A DNA stretch of 64,000 bases, from contig NZ_CP109435.1 in assembly GCF_036227125.1 (NCBI RefSeq), positions 4,526,001-4,590,000 on the forward strand, in the 5' to 3' direction. Positions 16,999 through 25,673 of the stretch are shown here, one piece after another; position 1 is the stretch's first letter, and each line of letters begins with the position of its first letter. The notes below the pieces were generated by a model. That model saw only the letters and a list, made by a program, of their open reading frames with translations. It ran no database searches and was not told the DNA's origin. Made by a program: the position numbers and the translations under genes. The DNA is from Streptomyces sp. NBC_01485. Its GTDB lineage: Bacteria > Actinomycetota > Actinomycetes > Streptomycetales > Streptomycetaceae.

Positions 16999-19407
16999 CT
17001 ACTCGTTGGTGAACTCCTCCACCACCGTCGCTCCCAGTTCGCGCACGATCAGTTCGTAACCGGAGAGGGCCGACTCGTTGAGGTCCGGGTCGTCGTCCTC
17101 GGGGGTGTCGTCCTCGGGGGACACCGGATCCGGGGCAGGGGCGGTCATGGGGGCGGGTGCCGACGTCTGCGTGGACATGGATGTGGGTGCGGGTGCGTGC
17201 TGGGTGGGGGTGGTCGGCGGACCGGGCGGTGCCTGGGTCGTCGCCGGGTACGACGGGGACGACGTACCGCCAGCGCCGTAGCCGCCGGGGTTGCCGTAGC
17301 CGCCCCCCGTGCCGCCGCCACCGCCGAAGCCGCCGGTCGGCGGGGGTGCGGAGCCGCCGGACGGGTCGATGACCGCGTCGATCTTCCACTGGACGCTGAA
17401 CTGCTCGGCCAGCGCCTGTCGCAACACCTCCTCGCTGCCGCTGCTCGCGAAGTTGTCGCGGGCGCCTGCGCTGGCGAAGCCGAGCTGGAGGGTCGTCCCG
17501 TCGAAACCGGCCACGTGGGCGTTCTGGCTGAGCAGGATCCAGGTGAAACGGCGACGGTTCTTGACCGCCTCCAGGATGTTCGGCCAGAGCATGCGGGGGT
17601 CGAGGCCGCCGGAGGGGGGCGCGTACGTGCCCCCAGCGGGGGCGGCAGCGGCGGCGGGTGCGGGGGTCGGGGTTGCTGCCGGGGCGGAGGCCGGGGGGCC
17701 GGCCTGGGCTGCGGGTGGCGTCGGCGGGCGTCCGCCACCGCCCGCGGGCGCGGCGGTCGGCCAGCCGCCGGGCCGACGTCCGCTGCCCGCCACGGTGGGG
17801 GTGGGCCAGGCGCCGGGGGCGGGCTGGGCGGGGGCCTCGTCGACGGACGGGGCCGCGGTGGGAGGGGGAGGGGGCGTCGGAGTGGGAGCGGGAGCGGGAG
17901 TGTGCGTCGGGGGGACTGCGGGCGGAGGGGCCGGAGCCTGGGCAGGTGCCGACGCGGCAGGACCGGCCTGTCCCGGCGCTTGCCCCGGCCCCTGGCCCCG
18001 TACCGCCGCGCGGGCCGCCGCAGCCCCGCCGCCGGGCGGAACGGGCGCGCCCCCGGCCATGGCGGAGCCGCCGTGCACGTCCGGCCCGGGCACGTACCCC
18101 ATGGCAGGCACGGCGGGCATGGCAGGCACCGTCGGCATGGCAGGCACCGCAGGCATCGCGGGTGCGCCCTGCACAGCCCCCTGCCCCTGCCCCTGCCCTT
18201 GCCCTTGCCCTTGCCCTTGCCCTTGCACAGCGCCGCCCGGCGAGAAGTTGACGCCGCGCTCGATGCGGTCGAGGCGGGCCATGACGGACCGCTCGTCGCC
18301 ATAGGCGGCGGGCAGCATCACGCGCGCGCAGATCAGCTCGAGCTGGAGACGGGGCGAGGTGGCGCCGCGCATCTCGGTGAGGCCCTCGTTGACGAGGTCG
18401 GCGGCACGGCTCAGCTCGGCGGCGCCGAAGACGCCGGCCTGGGCCTGCATGCGCTCGATGACGTCGGACGGGGCGTCGATGAGCCCCTTCTCGGCCGCGT
18501 CGGGAACGGCGGCGAGGATGACGAGGTCACGCAGCCGCTCCAGCAGGTCGGCGACGAAGCGGCGCGGGTCGTTGCCCCCCTCGATGATCCGGTCGACGAC
18601 CTCGAAGGCGGCGGCGCCGTCACCGGTGGCGAAGGCCTCGACGACGGAGTCGAGCAGCGAGGCCTCGGTGTAGCCGAGCAGGGAGGTGGCCATGGCGTAC
18701 GTCACACCGTCCTCGCGGGCGCCGGCGAGGAGCTGGTCCATGACGGACATGGAGTCGCGCACGGACCCCGCGCCGGACCGCACGACGAGCGGCAGCACGC
18801 CTTCCTCGACGGGAATGCCCTCCTGCCCGCACACCTCACCGAGGTAGTCCCGCAGTGTCCCCGGCGGGACGAGCCGGAACGGATAGTGGTGGGTCCGCGA
18901 CCGGATGGTCCCGATGACCTTCTCGGGCTCCGTGGTCGCGAAGATGAACTTCAGATGCTCCGGCGGCTCCTCGACGACCTTGAGGAGCGCGTTGAAACCG
19001 GCCGACGTGACCATGTGGGCCTCGTCGATGATGTAGATCTTGTAGCGGCTTCCGGCGGGCCCGAAGAAGGCCTTTTCCCGCAGGTCACGGGCGTCGTCCA
19101 CACCACCGTGGGAGGCGGCGTCGATCTCGATGACGTCGATGGAACCGGGCCCGTTGCGCGCGAGGTCCTGGCAGGACTGGCACGCCCCGCACGGGGTCGG
19201 CGTGGGCCCCTGCTCGCAGTTCAGGCACCTGGCCAGGATCCGCGCGCTGGTGGTCTTCCCGCACCCACGCGGCCCGCTGAACAGGTACGCGTGATTGACC
19301 CGGTTGTTCCGCAGCGCCTGCTGCAGCGGGTCGGTGACATGCTCCTGCCCGATGACCTCGGCGAACGACTCCGGGCGATAGCGGCGGTACAGCGCAAGGG
19401 ACGACAC
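16999..19407 (-). CDS. dnaX: DNA polymerase III subunit gamma/tau
   Basis: Clamp-loader ATPase of the replisome. I prefer GTG 19407 (SSLALYRRYRPESF), the family's usual N-terminus, over GTG 19431, which adds eight residues; this gives 802 residues. Domain I-II contains Walker A GPRGCGKT (45-52), a cysteine cluster at 61-79 (CLNC, CGAC, SC), Walker B with IIDEAHM, and the sensor ATTEPEKV. After about residue 390 comes a long proline/glycine/alanine-rich linker with a QG dipeptide run (18177-18230) and PAMPAV repeats, then a tau-like C-terminal domain ending in acidic sequence. A normal Streptomyces DnaX. Confidence 0.97.
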   Translation of the reverse strand: MSSLALYRRYRPESFAEVIGQEHVTDPLQQALRNNRVNHAYLFSGPRGCGKTTSARILARCLNCEQGPTPTPCGACQSCQDLARNGPGSIDVIEIDAASHGGVDDARDLREKAFFGPAGSRYKIYIIDEAHMVTSAGFNALLKVVEEPPEHLKFIFATTEPEKVIGTIRSRTHHYPFRLVPPGTLRDYLGEVCGQEGIPVEEGVLPLVVRSGAGSVRDSMSVMDQLLAGAREDGVTYAMATSLLGYTEASLLDSVVEAFATGDGAAAFEVVDRIIEGGNDPRRFVADLLERLRDLVILAAVPDAAEKGLIDAPSDVIERMQAQAGVFGAAELSRAADLVNEGLTEMRGATSPRLQLELICARVMLPAAYGDERSVMARLDRIERGVNFSPGGAVQGQGQGQGQGQGQGQGAVQGAPAMPAVPAMPTVPAMPAVPAMGYVPGPDVHGGSAMAGGAPVPPGGGAAAARAAVRGQGPGQAPGQAGPAASAPAQAPAPPPAVPPTHTPAPAPTPTPPPPPTAAPSVDEAPAQPAPGAWPTPTVAGSGRRPGGWPTAAPAGGGGRPPTPPAAQAGPPASAPAATPTPAPAAAAAPAGGTYAPPSGGLDPRMLWPNILEAVKNRRRFTWILLSQNAHVAGFDGTTLQLGFASAGARDNFASSGSEEVLRQALAEQFSVQWKIDAVIDPSGGSAPPPTGGFGGGGGTGGGYGNPGGYGAGGTSSPSYPATTQAPPGPPTTPTQHAPAPTSMSTQTSAPAPMTAPAPDPVSPEDDTPEDDDPDLNESALSGYELIVRELGATVVEEFTNE

Positions 19408-19644
19408 GCATACGACGATATCGGGCTCCACTGACAGCGAGCCCCGATCGCCCCTGCCCCCTCTCCCTCGGACCCCTCCCCGAGTCCTCTTCCTCCGCTT
19501 CCTCCACCCCCATCAGGCGGACAATTTACAGCAAAGAGTCCCTAAACGTTCACCGGAAGGTATTTCACAGGAGGCCCAGAACCCTCACCATAAACTTGAG
19601 ACATCAAATACATGGCGCCCCCCGACCCCCACACAAGGACGCTC

Positions 19645-21468
19645 ATGCCCCTCTACTTCATCCGACACGGCGAGTCCCAGGCCAACGAGCAGAACCGGTT
19701 CGCCGGACGACTGGACACCCCCCTCACCGACCTCGGCGTAAGCCAGGCCGAGCAGGCGGCAGAACGGGTCGCCGCGCTGGTCGCAGGTGGCGTACGCATC
19801 GACGAAGTGCACATGTCCACCCTCCAGCGCGCCCGCCGGACCGCCTGGACGATCATCGACCGCCTCCCCGAACCGCCGGACCGGATCACGGTCGACGAGG
19901 CCCTGGTGGAGCGCGACTTCGGCAGCTTCAGCGGCCGCAACAAGAGCCTGGTGAAGAAGAGCATCGGCTTCGCCGAGTACACCGAGGCGTTCCACTCGCC
20001 CACCGGCCGGCCGCCCGAGGGCGAGAGCTGGCAGGCGATGTACGACCGGATCGCCGCCTACTACCGCGACGTACTGCTCCCCGCCTCCCGCGCGGGCCGG
20101 ACCGTCCTCGTGGTGGCCCACAAGTACATCGTGGAGATGTTCGCGCTGGTCGTCGCGGACGTGCACCCCGACTCGTACCGCGACTTCAAGATCCCCAACG
20201 CCCGCCCGCTCACCGAGCAGGACCTGCGCCGCGCGGTCGCCGCACCGGCCGCGGCAGGACTCCTCAACGACCTCGGCGAGATCGTCGAGATCCGCCTCCC
20301 GCTGCTGATAGCCGGGGCGGCGGGAGCCGGAGTGGTGGCCCAGTTGCTCCTGGGCGTGCACGTGCCCGCGTGGGCGTTCACCGGCGCCCTGACGGCCCTT
20401 CTCGCCGTAGGCACCTTCTTCGCGATGCTGCGCGTGAACCCGCCCGCGCTGCGCGGCCCGCTGGGCAGTCTGCGTACGGCCTGGCCCCTGCTGCTGCCCC
20501 GCCTGGCCCTCGGCCTCACCCTCCTCTGGGCGGGCCGCTCGGTCCCCCTGGAACTGGCGGGCCTGTTCCTCCTCCTGCCGCCCGCGCTGATCGCGCCCAC
20601 CCTCTCCCTGCACTGGGGCGGCGACTACTTCTTCGCGATACGGCACACAGTGGCTGCCTCTCTGGCGCTGCCCGCGCTGCTGCTGGCGGGCCTGGCCGCC
20701 CCGCTGATCCTGCCCGGCGCCCACGCGGACACCCTGACGGCGCTCGGCCCGGCGCTCATCACGTACGTGGTGGTGCTGGTCACGGCCCTCGGCCTGCCCG
20801 GCACCGCGGCCCAGGCCCTGCGCCACCGCGACCCCATCCGCGCGGGCGCGCTCAGCACCAACTGGAACTGGCTCGGCGGCCTGGCCCTGGTCCCCCTGGC
20901 GGCCCTGGCCACCTTCGCGCTCACGCCGTCGACGGGCCTCACCCTGGGCCTGCTGACTCCCCTGGTCCTCACGATGACGATCACCGGCGCGGCTCTGGCC
21001 GCCCTGCGCCTTCTGACATCGTTGTTCCTGCGCCTGCGCCCGCACGGCAACGCCCTGGGCAAGGACATGTTCATCACCCAGAACACGCCCAACGTCTTCC
21101 TCTGGCTGGCCATGACCGCCGTCCTGGCCCCCACCACCGGCCACCACCCGTCGGTGATCGGCCTGGGCGTGGCGCTGGTCTTCTTCGTCTCGGTCTACAT
21201 CGACGAGCGGGTGTTCCTCCACCGACACCGCCGCGCCCTGCCCCCCGAGGGTTCCCTCGACACCGCACCGGGAGCCCCTGCGACGACTCTCACACCCCGC
21301 ACAGCCCTTGCGGCCCGCACGGCCCTCACCGTCCCTGGAGCCCTCACCGTCCCCCCGGGAGGCCTCACCGTCCCGGGAACACAAAAGACCCCCCACGCAC
21401 CCGCCAGAGCCGACCTACCCTTGCTGCCTTCCGGCCCTGGGGGAGTTCAGTCAGATAGCGCCGCGTGA
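19645..21468 (+). CDS. Histidine phosphatase domain fused to a polytopic membrane domain
   Basis: About 607 residues from ATG 19645 (AAGGA five bases upstream); ATG 19612 lacks a ribosome site. Residues 1-200 are a phosphoglycerate-mutase-like histidine phosphatase with the RHG triad at 7-9 (YFIRHGES), ARRTAWTI, DEALVERDFGSF and the second His in VVAHKYIVEMF. The rest has roughly nine or ten membrane helices, beginning LLIAGAAGAGVVAQLLLG. The last ~60 residues are low in complexity, and the final 27 are antisense to the SRP RNA gene, so the true C-terminus may be poorly constrained. Substrate unknown. Confidence 0.8.
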   Translation: MPLYFIRHGESQANEQNRFAGRLDTPLTDLGVSQAEQAAERVAALVAGGVRIDEVHMSTLQRARRTAWTIIDRLPEPPDRITVDEALVERDFGSFSGRNKSLVKKSIGFAEYTEAFHSPTGRPPEGESWQAMYDRIAAYYRDVLLPASRAGRTVLVVAHKYIVEMFALVVADVHPDSYRDFKIPNARPLTEQDLRRAVAAPAAAGLLNDLGEIVEIRLPLLIAGAAGAGVVAQLLLGVHVPAWAFTGALTALLAVGTFFAMLRVNPPALRGPLGSLRTAWPLLLPRLALGLTLLWAGRSVPLELAGLFLLLPPALIAPTLSLHWGGDYFFAIRHTVAASLALPALLLAGLAAPLILPGAHADTLTALGPALITYVVVLVTALGLPGTAAQALRHRDPIRAGALSTNWNWLGGLALVPLAALATFALTPSTGLTLGLLTPLVLTMTITGAALAALRLLTSLFLRLRPHGNALGKDMFITQNTPNVFLWLAMTAVLAPTTGHHPSVIGLGVALVFFVSVYIDERVFLHRHRRALPPEGSLDTAPGAPATTLTPRTALAARTALTVPGALTVPPGGLTVPGTQKTPHAPARADLPLLPSGPGGVQSDSAA

Positions 21469-21473
21469 GGGGC
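21387..21473 (-). ncRNA. ffs: Signal recognition particle RNA (4.5S type)
   Basis: Read on the minus strand, the core GGCCGGAAGGCAGCAAGGGT with the GGAA tetraloop is the Ffh-binding domain IV of bacterial SRP RNA. The outer arms CCCCTCACGC (21463-21472 side) and GCGTGGGGGG pair to close the hairpin, and TTTT follows at the 3' end. The ends are estimated to within a few bases. The gene is embedded antisense in the 3' end of the phosphatase/membrane gene. It lies near dnaX, its usual place in Streptomyces. Confidence 0.9.
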
Positions 21474-21550
21474 TGACGCCCAGCCTACCTGATCCCCGAG
21501 GGCCCGAACGAGTTCGCAAGCACCCCCCGACTTCATGTAATGTTCCCGGC

Positions 21551-21638
21551 GGAGGATTCGCCTAGTGGCCTAGGGCGCACGCTTGGAAAGCGTGTTGGGG
21601 GCAACCCCTCACGAGTTCGAATCTCGTATCCTCCGCCA
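21551..21638 (+). tRNA. tRNA-Ser (anticodon GGA), integration target
   Basis: Class II tRNA: acceptor GGAGGAT/ATCCTCC, anticodon stem with loop TTGGAAA (anticodon GGA), long variable arm GTTGGGGGCAACCCC, T-arm ACGAGTTCGAATCTCGT, discriminator G and encoded CCA. Its 3' 54 bases are repeated at 49630 and 60370, showing that it is the attachment site for the elements to its right. The gene remains complete. Confidence 0.97.
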
Positions 21639-21665
21639 GTGCCTCACCGGGCACGATGTCGAAGG
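21583..21665 (+). repeat. att copy 1 (tRNA-Ser 3' end, left end of element 1)
   Basis: The 54-bp core (21583-21636) begins in the anticodon loop and ends at the tRNA 3' end. It is identical in copies 2 and 3. Identity with copy 2 continues a further 29 bases to 21665, beyond the tRNA, which shows that the right-hand flanks of copies 1 and 2 derive from related elements. Confidence 0.92.
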
Positions 21666-21691
21666 GCCCCACCGTTCGCGGTGGGGCCCTT
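21662..21691 (+). terminator. Hairpin terminator after tRNA-Ser, supplied by element 1
   Basis: Stem AAGGGCCCCACCG (21662-21674), loop TTCG, complement to 21691, then TCTTCG. A near copy (AAGGCCCCACCG, loop CTTG) follows att copy 2 at 49710-49737, so each element brings its own terminator for the target tRNA. Confidence 0.8.
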
Positions 21692-21704
21692 CTTCGTCGA
21701 GGGT

Positions 21705-21723
21705 TTGCAGTTTGGGTTGCAGT
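21705..21723. repeat. Arm-type repeat, element 1 left end
   Basis: TTGCAGTTTGGGTTGCAGT: two TTGCAG-like half-repeats in tandem. Near-identical copies are at 49517-49533 (inside the right end of element 1) and 60491-60506. Candidate integrase arm-binding sites. Confidence 0.6.
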
Positions 21724-21954
21724 TGCCGCGATCAGGCGGCGACGGCTCCCTGCGGGAGAGGGCTGCAGCCCTCTCGCCAAGACGAACTGCATGCCTGAAC
21801 CGTGGCCCGCAGGTCCTGCGCGGTGGTCCATGTTTGAGATGCCAGCGCGTTCCACTTGTTGATCAGATGAGTGGGAGTTGGTTACGCTCCACCAATACGC
21901 TGTGTGACCACAGGGAACGTCTTGTGTGCAACTACCGGCGCAGGGGGGTGGGCT

Positions 21955-22935
21955 GTGCCTGACTCGATAGCCGTGCCGACGGGTGTCCAGCCAATCAGCT
22001 TTGACGTGCACGCACTCCGCGGGGCAAGCGCCGGCGGAGCCCGCGAAGACTTCGAAAAGATGATCATTCAGCTTGCCGCCGCGACGACCCCGAACGTACG
22101 GTCCATCGCTGCGAACCCGGGCGACTGGGGTATCGACGCCTTCGCCGGGAACCTCGGCGGAGCGATCACGGTGTGGCAGTCCAAGTACTTCATGCCGGTC
22201 ACCACCAAGAAGCACGTACAGCAGGTCAAAGAGTCGCTCGACAACGTGCTGAAGGCAGCCGTCGATAACGGCCACACCATCGCCAGCTGGATTCTGTGCA
22301 TCCCCTCCAGCATGGACGGCCCCATGACGGCATGGTGGGACACGTGGTCGAAGGCGAGGGAAAAGGAACACAGCCTCGTCATCCAGCTCTGGGACGAGAC
22401 CGCCCTCCGGAAGAAGCTGCTTAGCCCCGAGGGCGACGACGTCCGTCGCGGCTTCTACGAGACGTACGCTCAGGCCGCCCTCGCTCAGGCCCCCGTGGAG
22501 CAGCTTCGGCTGGTCCTCGACGTCGAGGACGACAAGGCAGCCGCCCTTGGCTCCGCCTTGTTCGTTCGGCAGATGGCCGAGGCCGGCCACGTGGAGCTGG
22601 ACTCAGCCAAGAAGCAGTTCTTCAATGCCGATCTGGTGGCTCGCGAGATCGCGCACAAGGATGTTCCGGCTGAGGTGGCGGCGCTCAGTTCTGCCGATGC
22701 GACGCTCCACGGGCTATGGGAGATGCAGTTCAACGAATGCGCGGCCGAGGACGCGCTTCGGGTTCTCCACACCCGTGTCTGGCGGGACGTCCGTAACGAG
22801 CACGACAAATTGCCGAAGTCGCTCCGCCTGGAGCTGGTACACAGCTGGGGGCTGGTCCACCGGCTCGTGGACAACCGCAAGGCGGGCTGGGTCAAACACT
22901 GGCGGCAGATCGCCGCCGAGCACTCCGACGGCTGA
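21955..22935 (+). CDS. ABC-3C-type effector with N-terminal Mrr-like nuclease domain
   Basis: Predicted effector of a three-component defence system. GTG 21955 is preceded by AGGGGGG six bases upstream; 326 residues. The N-terminal 120 residues fit a PD-(D/E)xK restriction-nuclease fold: Glu near 31-34 (REDFEKMI), Asp61 in GDWGIDAF and Gln75-x-Lys77 in VWQSKYF, the GID...QxK pattern of Mrr-like enzymes. The remainder is helical and probably the domain that contacts the partner proteins. The next two genes are the middle component and the zinc-hook ATPase. The ABC-3C identification is from memory of that family and from gene order. Confidence 0.75.
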   Translation: MPDSIAVPTGVQPISFDVHALRGASAGGAREDFEKMIIQLAAATTPNVRSIAANPGDWGIDAFAGNLGGAITVWQSKYFMPVTTKKHVQQVKESLDNVLKAAVDNGHTIASWILCIPSSMDGPMTAWWDTWSKAREKEHSLVIQLWDETALRKKLLSPEGDDVRRGFYETYAQAALAQAPVEQLRLVLDVEDDKAAALGSALFVRQMAEAGHVELDSAKKQFFNADLVAREIAHKDVPAEVAALSSADATLHGLWEMQFNECAAEDALRVLHTRVWRDVRNEHDKLPKSLRLELVHSWGLVHRLVDNRKAGWVKHWRQIAAEHSDG

Positions 22936-22975
22936 CCGCCGTCGCCTGTCCTGTCAGACCTACGAGGAGTTCGCT

Positions 22976-23554
22976 GTGGAAGCACACCGGCCGGTGATGA
23001 TGCCGGAGGACGAGGTGACCTTCCGGCTGGCGCAGCTGCTGCTTCTTCTCGACGCTGTCGCCGGACAGGACGCGAAGGGGGTGAGCCTGGAGCGCATCGG
23101 CTACTACGACTTCCTGTCTGCGAATCCCTTCCTCGTCGTCGATTCCGAGGGCCGAGAGGGCAATATGCTCAGGCTGGCCGGGTTTGATCCGCAGGTGCTC
23201 TCGTATGCGTCCTCCTCGCAGCGCTTCACCAGTCGACGCGAGCGCATCCAGCATGATCTCGGACTGCTCGTGGCATACGGGTGTTGCGACGTCCACAACC
23301 GCAACGGCGCCTTCGCCTATTCGATCAGCAACCGTGGTCGGGAACTCGGGGCTCGCTTCACCGCCACCTACGCCGCGTCGTTCACCACTGCGGCATCCAT
23401 CGTCGTGCGTAGCCTCCGCAAGCTCAGCGACAAGGCGCTGCGGGAACAGACCGCACGGTGGCTGCGGCCGGATGGCGAGGGCGGTCCCGGTGCCGCGCTC
23501 CTCAGCGTGCTGGGTCCGGGACCGCAGGCACCTGACATGCCCTGGGAGGGATGA
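22976..23554 (+). CDS. ABC-3C-type middle component
   Basis: A 192-residue protein from GTG 22976 with GAGGAG six bases upstream. It is largely helical: EVTFRLAQLLLLLDAV at the start, LERIGYYDFLSANPFLV in the middle, and RERIQHDLGLLVAYGC followed by a small beta turn (CDVHNRNGAFAYSIS), which looks like a winged-helix core. No catalytic motif is seen. It overlaps the ATPase gene by ATGA. Small proteins of this plan sit between effector and DUF3732 ATPase in ABC-3C systems, where they are thought to couple the two. Confidence 0.72.
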   Translation: MEAHRPVMMPEDEVTFRLAQLLLLLDAVAGQDAKGVSLERIGYYDFLSANPFLVVDSEGREGNMLRLAGFDPQVLSYASSSQRFTSRRERIQHDLGLLVAYGCCDVHNRNGAFAYSISNRGRELGARFTATYAASFTTAASIVVRSLRKLSDKALREQTARWLRPDGEGGPGAALLSVLGPGPQAPDMPWEG

Positions 23555-25566
23555 CCACCATGCAGCCTCTGCCTGGCATCCGGATCCGGCGCCTGCGCCT
23601 TGCTGGCGTCAGCCGGAACTATGACGTCGATTTCACGCAGGACCAGCGGGTGCGGGACCTGTCCGTGGTGGCTGGGGCATTCAGCTCGGGCAAGACCGCG
23701 GTGTTGGAGTTCATCGCCTACGGCCTCGGCGGGAAGCGCCATCCACGGCATCCTGAGGTGTTGCGGAAGGTCCGTTCCTGCCTTCTGGAAGTCGAGCTGT
23801 CCGGCGAACCGCACGTCATCGAGCGGCCCGTCGGGGAACCGTCGAAGGTTGCCTACGTACGCCGGGGGACGCTGGACAGCCCGCCGCTCTCCAAGCCTGA
23901 GAGCAAGACCATCGAGCCGGCGGGAGCACCCGAGAGCCTCTCCGCTCTGCTGCTGGGGCACTGCAAGCTCGAAGGCGTCCAGCTGCGGGAGGCCCCCTCC
24001 AGCCGTGAGTCCCGGACCGACCCCCTGAGTATCCGCGACCTCATGAACCTCGCGTTTCTGCCCAACGAGCGCGTCGCCTCCAAGAACTTCCTGTTCGAGA
24101 ACGAGTACATGAAGAAGCACAAGCTGAAGCAGGTGGTCGACGTCGTCTTCGGCGTTCACGACGACCGCGCCGTCGAGCTTGGGCAACGCATCAAGGAACT
24201 GGGTGCCCGACTCACCCAGGCACGCTCCGAACTCGCCGTAGCACGGGCGTTCGTCGACGAGCAGGACGTTCCCACGGTCGGCGCGCTGATCGCTGAGCAA
24301 TACGAAGGCGAGCTGCGGGAGCTGACCGAGCAACTACGGGTCCTCGACGAGGCAGCGCAAGCCGGCACCGCCTTCGCCGGGCGTCTGCGCCGCGAGCACC
24401 AGCAAGCTGCCCAGCGCGCCCGGCAAACCGCCGGCGTGGTACGTGACTGCGAGACGCAACTCACTCGGATGATGCCGCTGCGGGCGCAGTACGCGGACGA
24501 CCTCGTCAAGCTCAACATGCTGGCCGAAGCGCAGCGCCTGTTCGACCCCCTCAGCGTCACTAACTGCCCGGCGTGCCTGAATCGACTGCCCGCTCCCCCG
24601 TCGGTGGAAAACGGCTCGTGCAGTCTTTGCAGCCACGAGCTGCCCCATGGCGACGGTCACCTGACGCTCGGCACCGCCACAGCTGAGCACTCGTCGGATG
24701 AAGGGCTTCTGGACGTCGCGGCCGAGGTCAGGGCCACCAAGGCCCGTTTGAAGGAGATCACTGCCTACATCGAGGGCCTGGACAGCTCGCTCGCCACGTT
24801 GAAGCTCCAGGCAGAAGACGCCTCCATCGACGAAGAACGTGCCGCGGCCGCGGTCGACGAAGCCACTTCGCCCACCGTCACCCCGTTCCTCGCCGCTCGC
24901 GACGACCTCCAGCGCCGGCGCGAGGAAGTCCTCCGTCATCTCCAGCACGCCGAGAACGCGACGAAGCTTCAGGCTGGCCTGGAGAAGCGCGCCGCGCTCG
25001 TGGAGCGGCAGGAGGCACAGATCGAACGTCTGCGGGAGGAACGCGACCGGCTGGGAGATGCCGCACAGGACCGGGACCTGGTGGTCGGCCGAATCAGCGG
25101 CCGGTACAGCGACCTCCTGCGGCAGTGGCGCTACCCGAAACTCAGCCAGCCGATGATCGACACGAACCTGGTTCCTCACGTACGCGGCGACTCCTACCGC
25201 GAGGCATCATCCGGCGCCCGAACACTCCTGACCCTGGCCTGGCAGCTGGCCGTCTTCGAGGTCGCCGTCGAAACATCGGCAGCCCACCCCGGCTTCCTCA
25301 TGATCGACAGCCCACAGAAGAACCTGGGCCACGGCGCCACCCGGGATGCGGTAATCGCAGACGCGATCGCCATTGACGACTTCTACCGCCATCTAAGCAA
25401 TTGGCTGGCTGAACAGGGGGCCGGTGCCCAAGTGATCATCGTCGACAACAGTCCGCCCGTGCTCGTGGAAGAGCACGTCGTCGTCCGGTACAGCCGCAAC
25501 GAGGACCGCCCCCCCTACGGGCTGATCGACGACGAGACCACTACAGACGAAGGCAGCCCCGAATAG
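23551..25566 (+). CDS. DUF3732-type SMC/Rad50-like ATPase with zinc hook (ABC-3C ATPase)
   Basis: A 671-residue ABC ATPase of the Rad50/SMC plan. Walker A is GAFSSGKT (42-49). Two coiled-coil stretches (about 200-330 and 395-520) flank a zinc hook with Cys339-x2-Cys342 and Cys357-x2-Cys360. The Walker B segment is FLMIDSPQKN with Asp586, and a signature-like GARTLLTLAW precedes it. This matches DUF3732 proteins that act as sensor ATPases in ABC-3C conflict systems. Coupled to the middle component by ATGA; the operon ends at a perfect hairpin. Confidence 0.8.
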   Translation: MTTMQPLPGIRIRRLRLAGVSRNYDVDFTQDQRVRDLSVVAGAFSSGKTAVLEFIAYGLGGKRHPRHPEVLRKVRSCLLEVELSGEPHVIERPVGEPSKVAYVRRGTLDSPPLSKPESKTIEPAGAPESLSALLLGHCKLEGVQLREAPSSRESRTDPLSIRDLMNLAFLPNERVASKNFLFENEYMKKHKLKQVVDVVFGVHDDRAVELGQRIKELGARLTQARSELAVARAFVDEQDVPTVGALIAEQYEGELRELTEQLRVLDEAAQAGTAFAGRLRREHQQAAQRARQTAGVVRDCETQLTRMMPLRAQYADDLVKLNMLAEAQRLFDPLSVTNCPACLNRLPAPPSVENGSCSLCSHELPHGDGHLTLGTATAEHSSDEGLLDVAAEVRATKARLKEITAYIEGLDSSLATLKLQAEDASIDEERAAAAVDEATSPTVTPFLAARDDLQRRREEVLRHLQHAENATKLQAGLEKRAALVERQEAQIERLREERDRLGDAAQDRDLVVGRISGRYSDLLRQWRYPKLSQPMIDTNLVPHVRGDSYREASSGARTLLTLAWQLAVFEVAVETSAAHPGFLMIDSPQKNLGHGATRDAVIADAIAIDDFYRHLSNWLAEQGAGAQVIIVDNSPPVLVEEHVVVRYSRNEDRPPYGLIDDETTTDEGSPE

Positions 25567-25615
25567 CCTCCTCGCCCCCTCCGGGGGGGCGGGACCCGTA
25601 GGGGCCCCAGCCCAA

Positions 25616-25647
25616 GTCGGCCCGAATGCAAACGCATTCGGGCCGAC
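25616..25647. terminator. Bidirectional terminator between ABC-3C operon and integrase
   Basis: Perfect 14-bp stem GTCGGCCCGAATGC with loop AAAC (25616-25647), lying between convergent genes. It separates the defence cargo from the integrase. Confidence 0.8.
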
Positions 25648-25673
25648 GGCCACGCTGTTGTAGTGCGCGGCGC

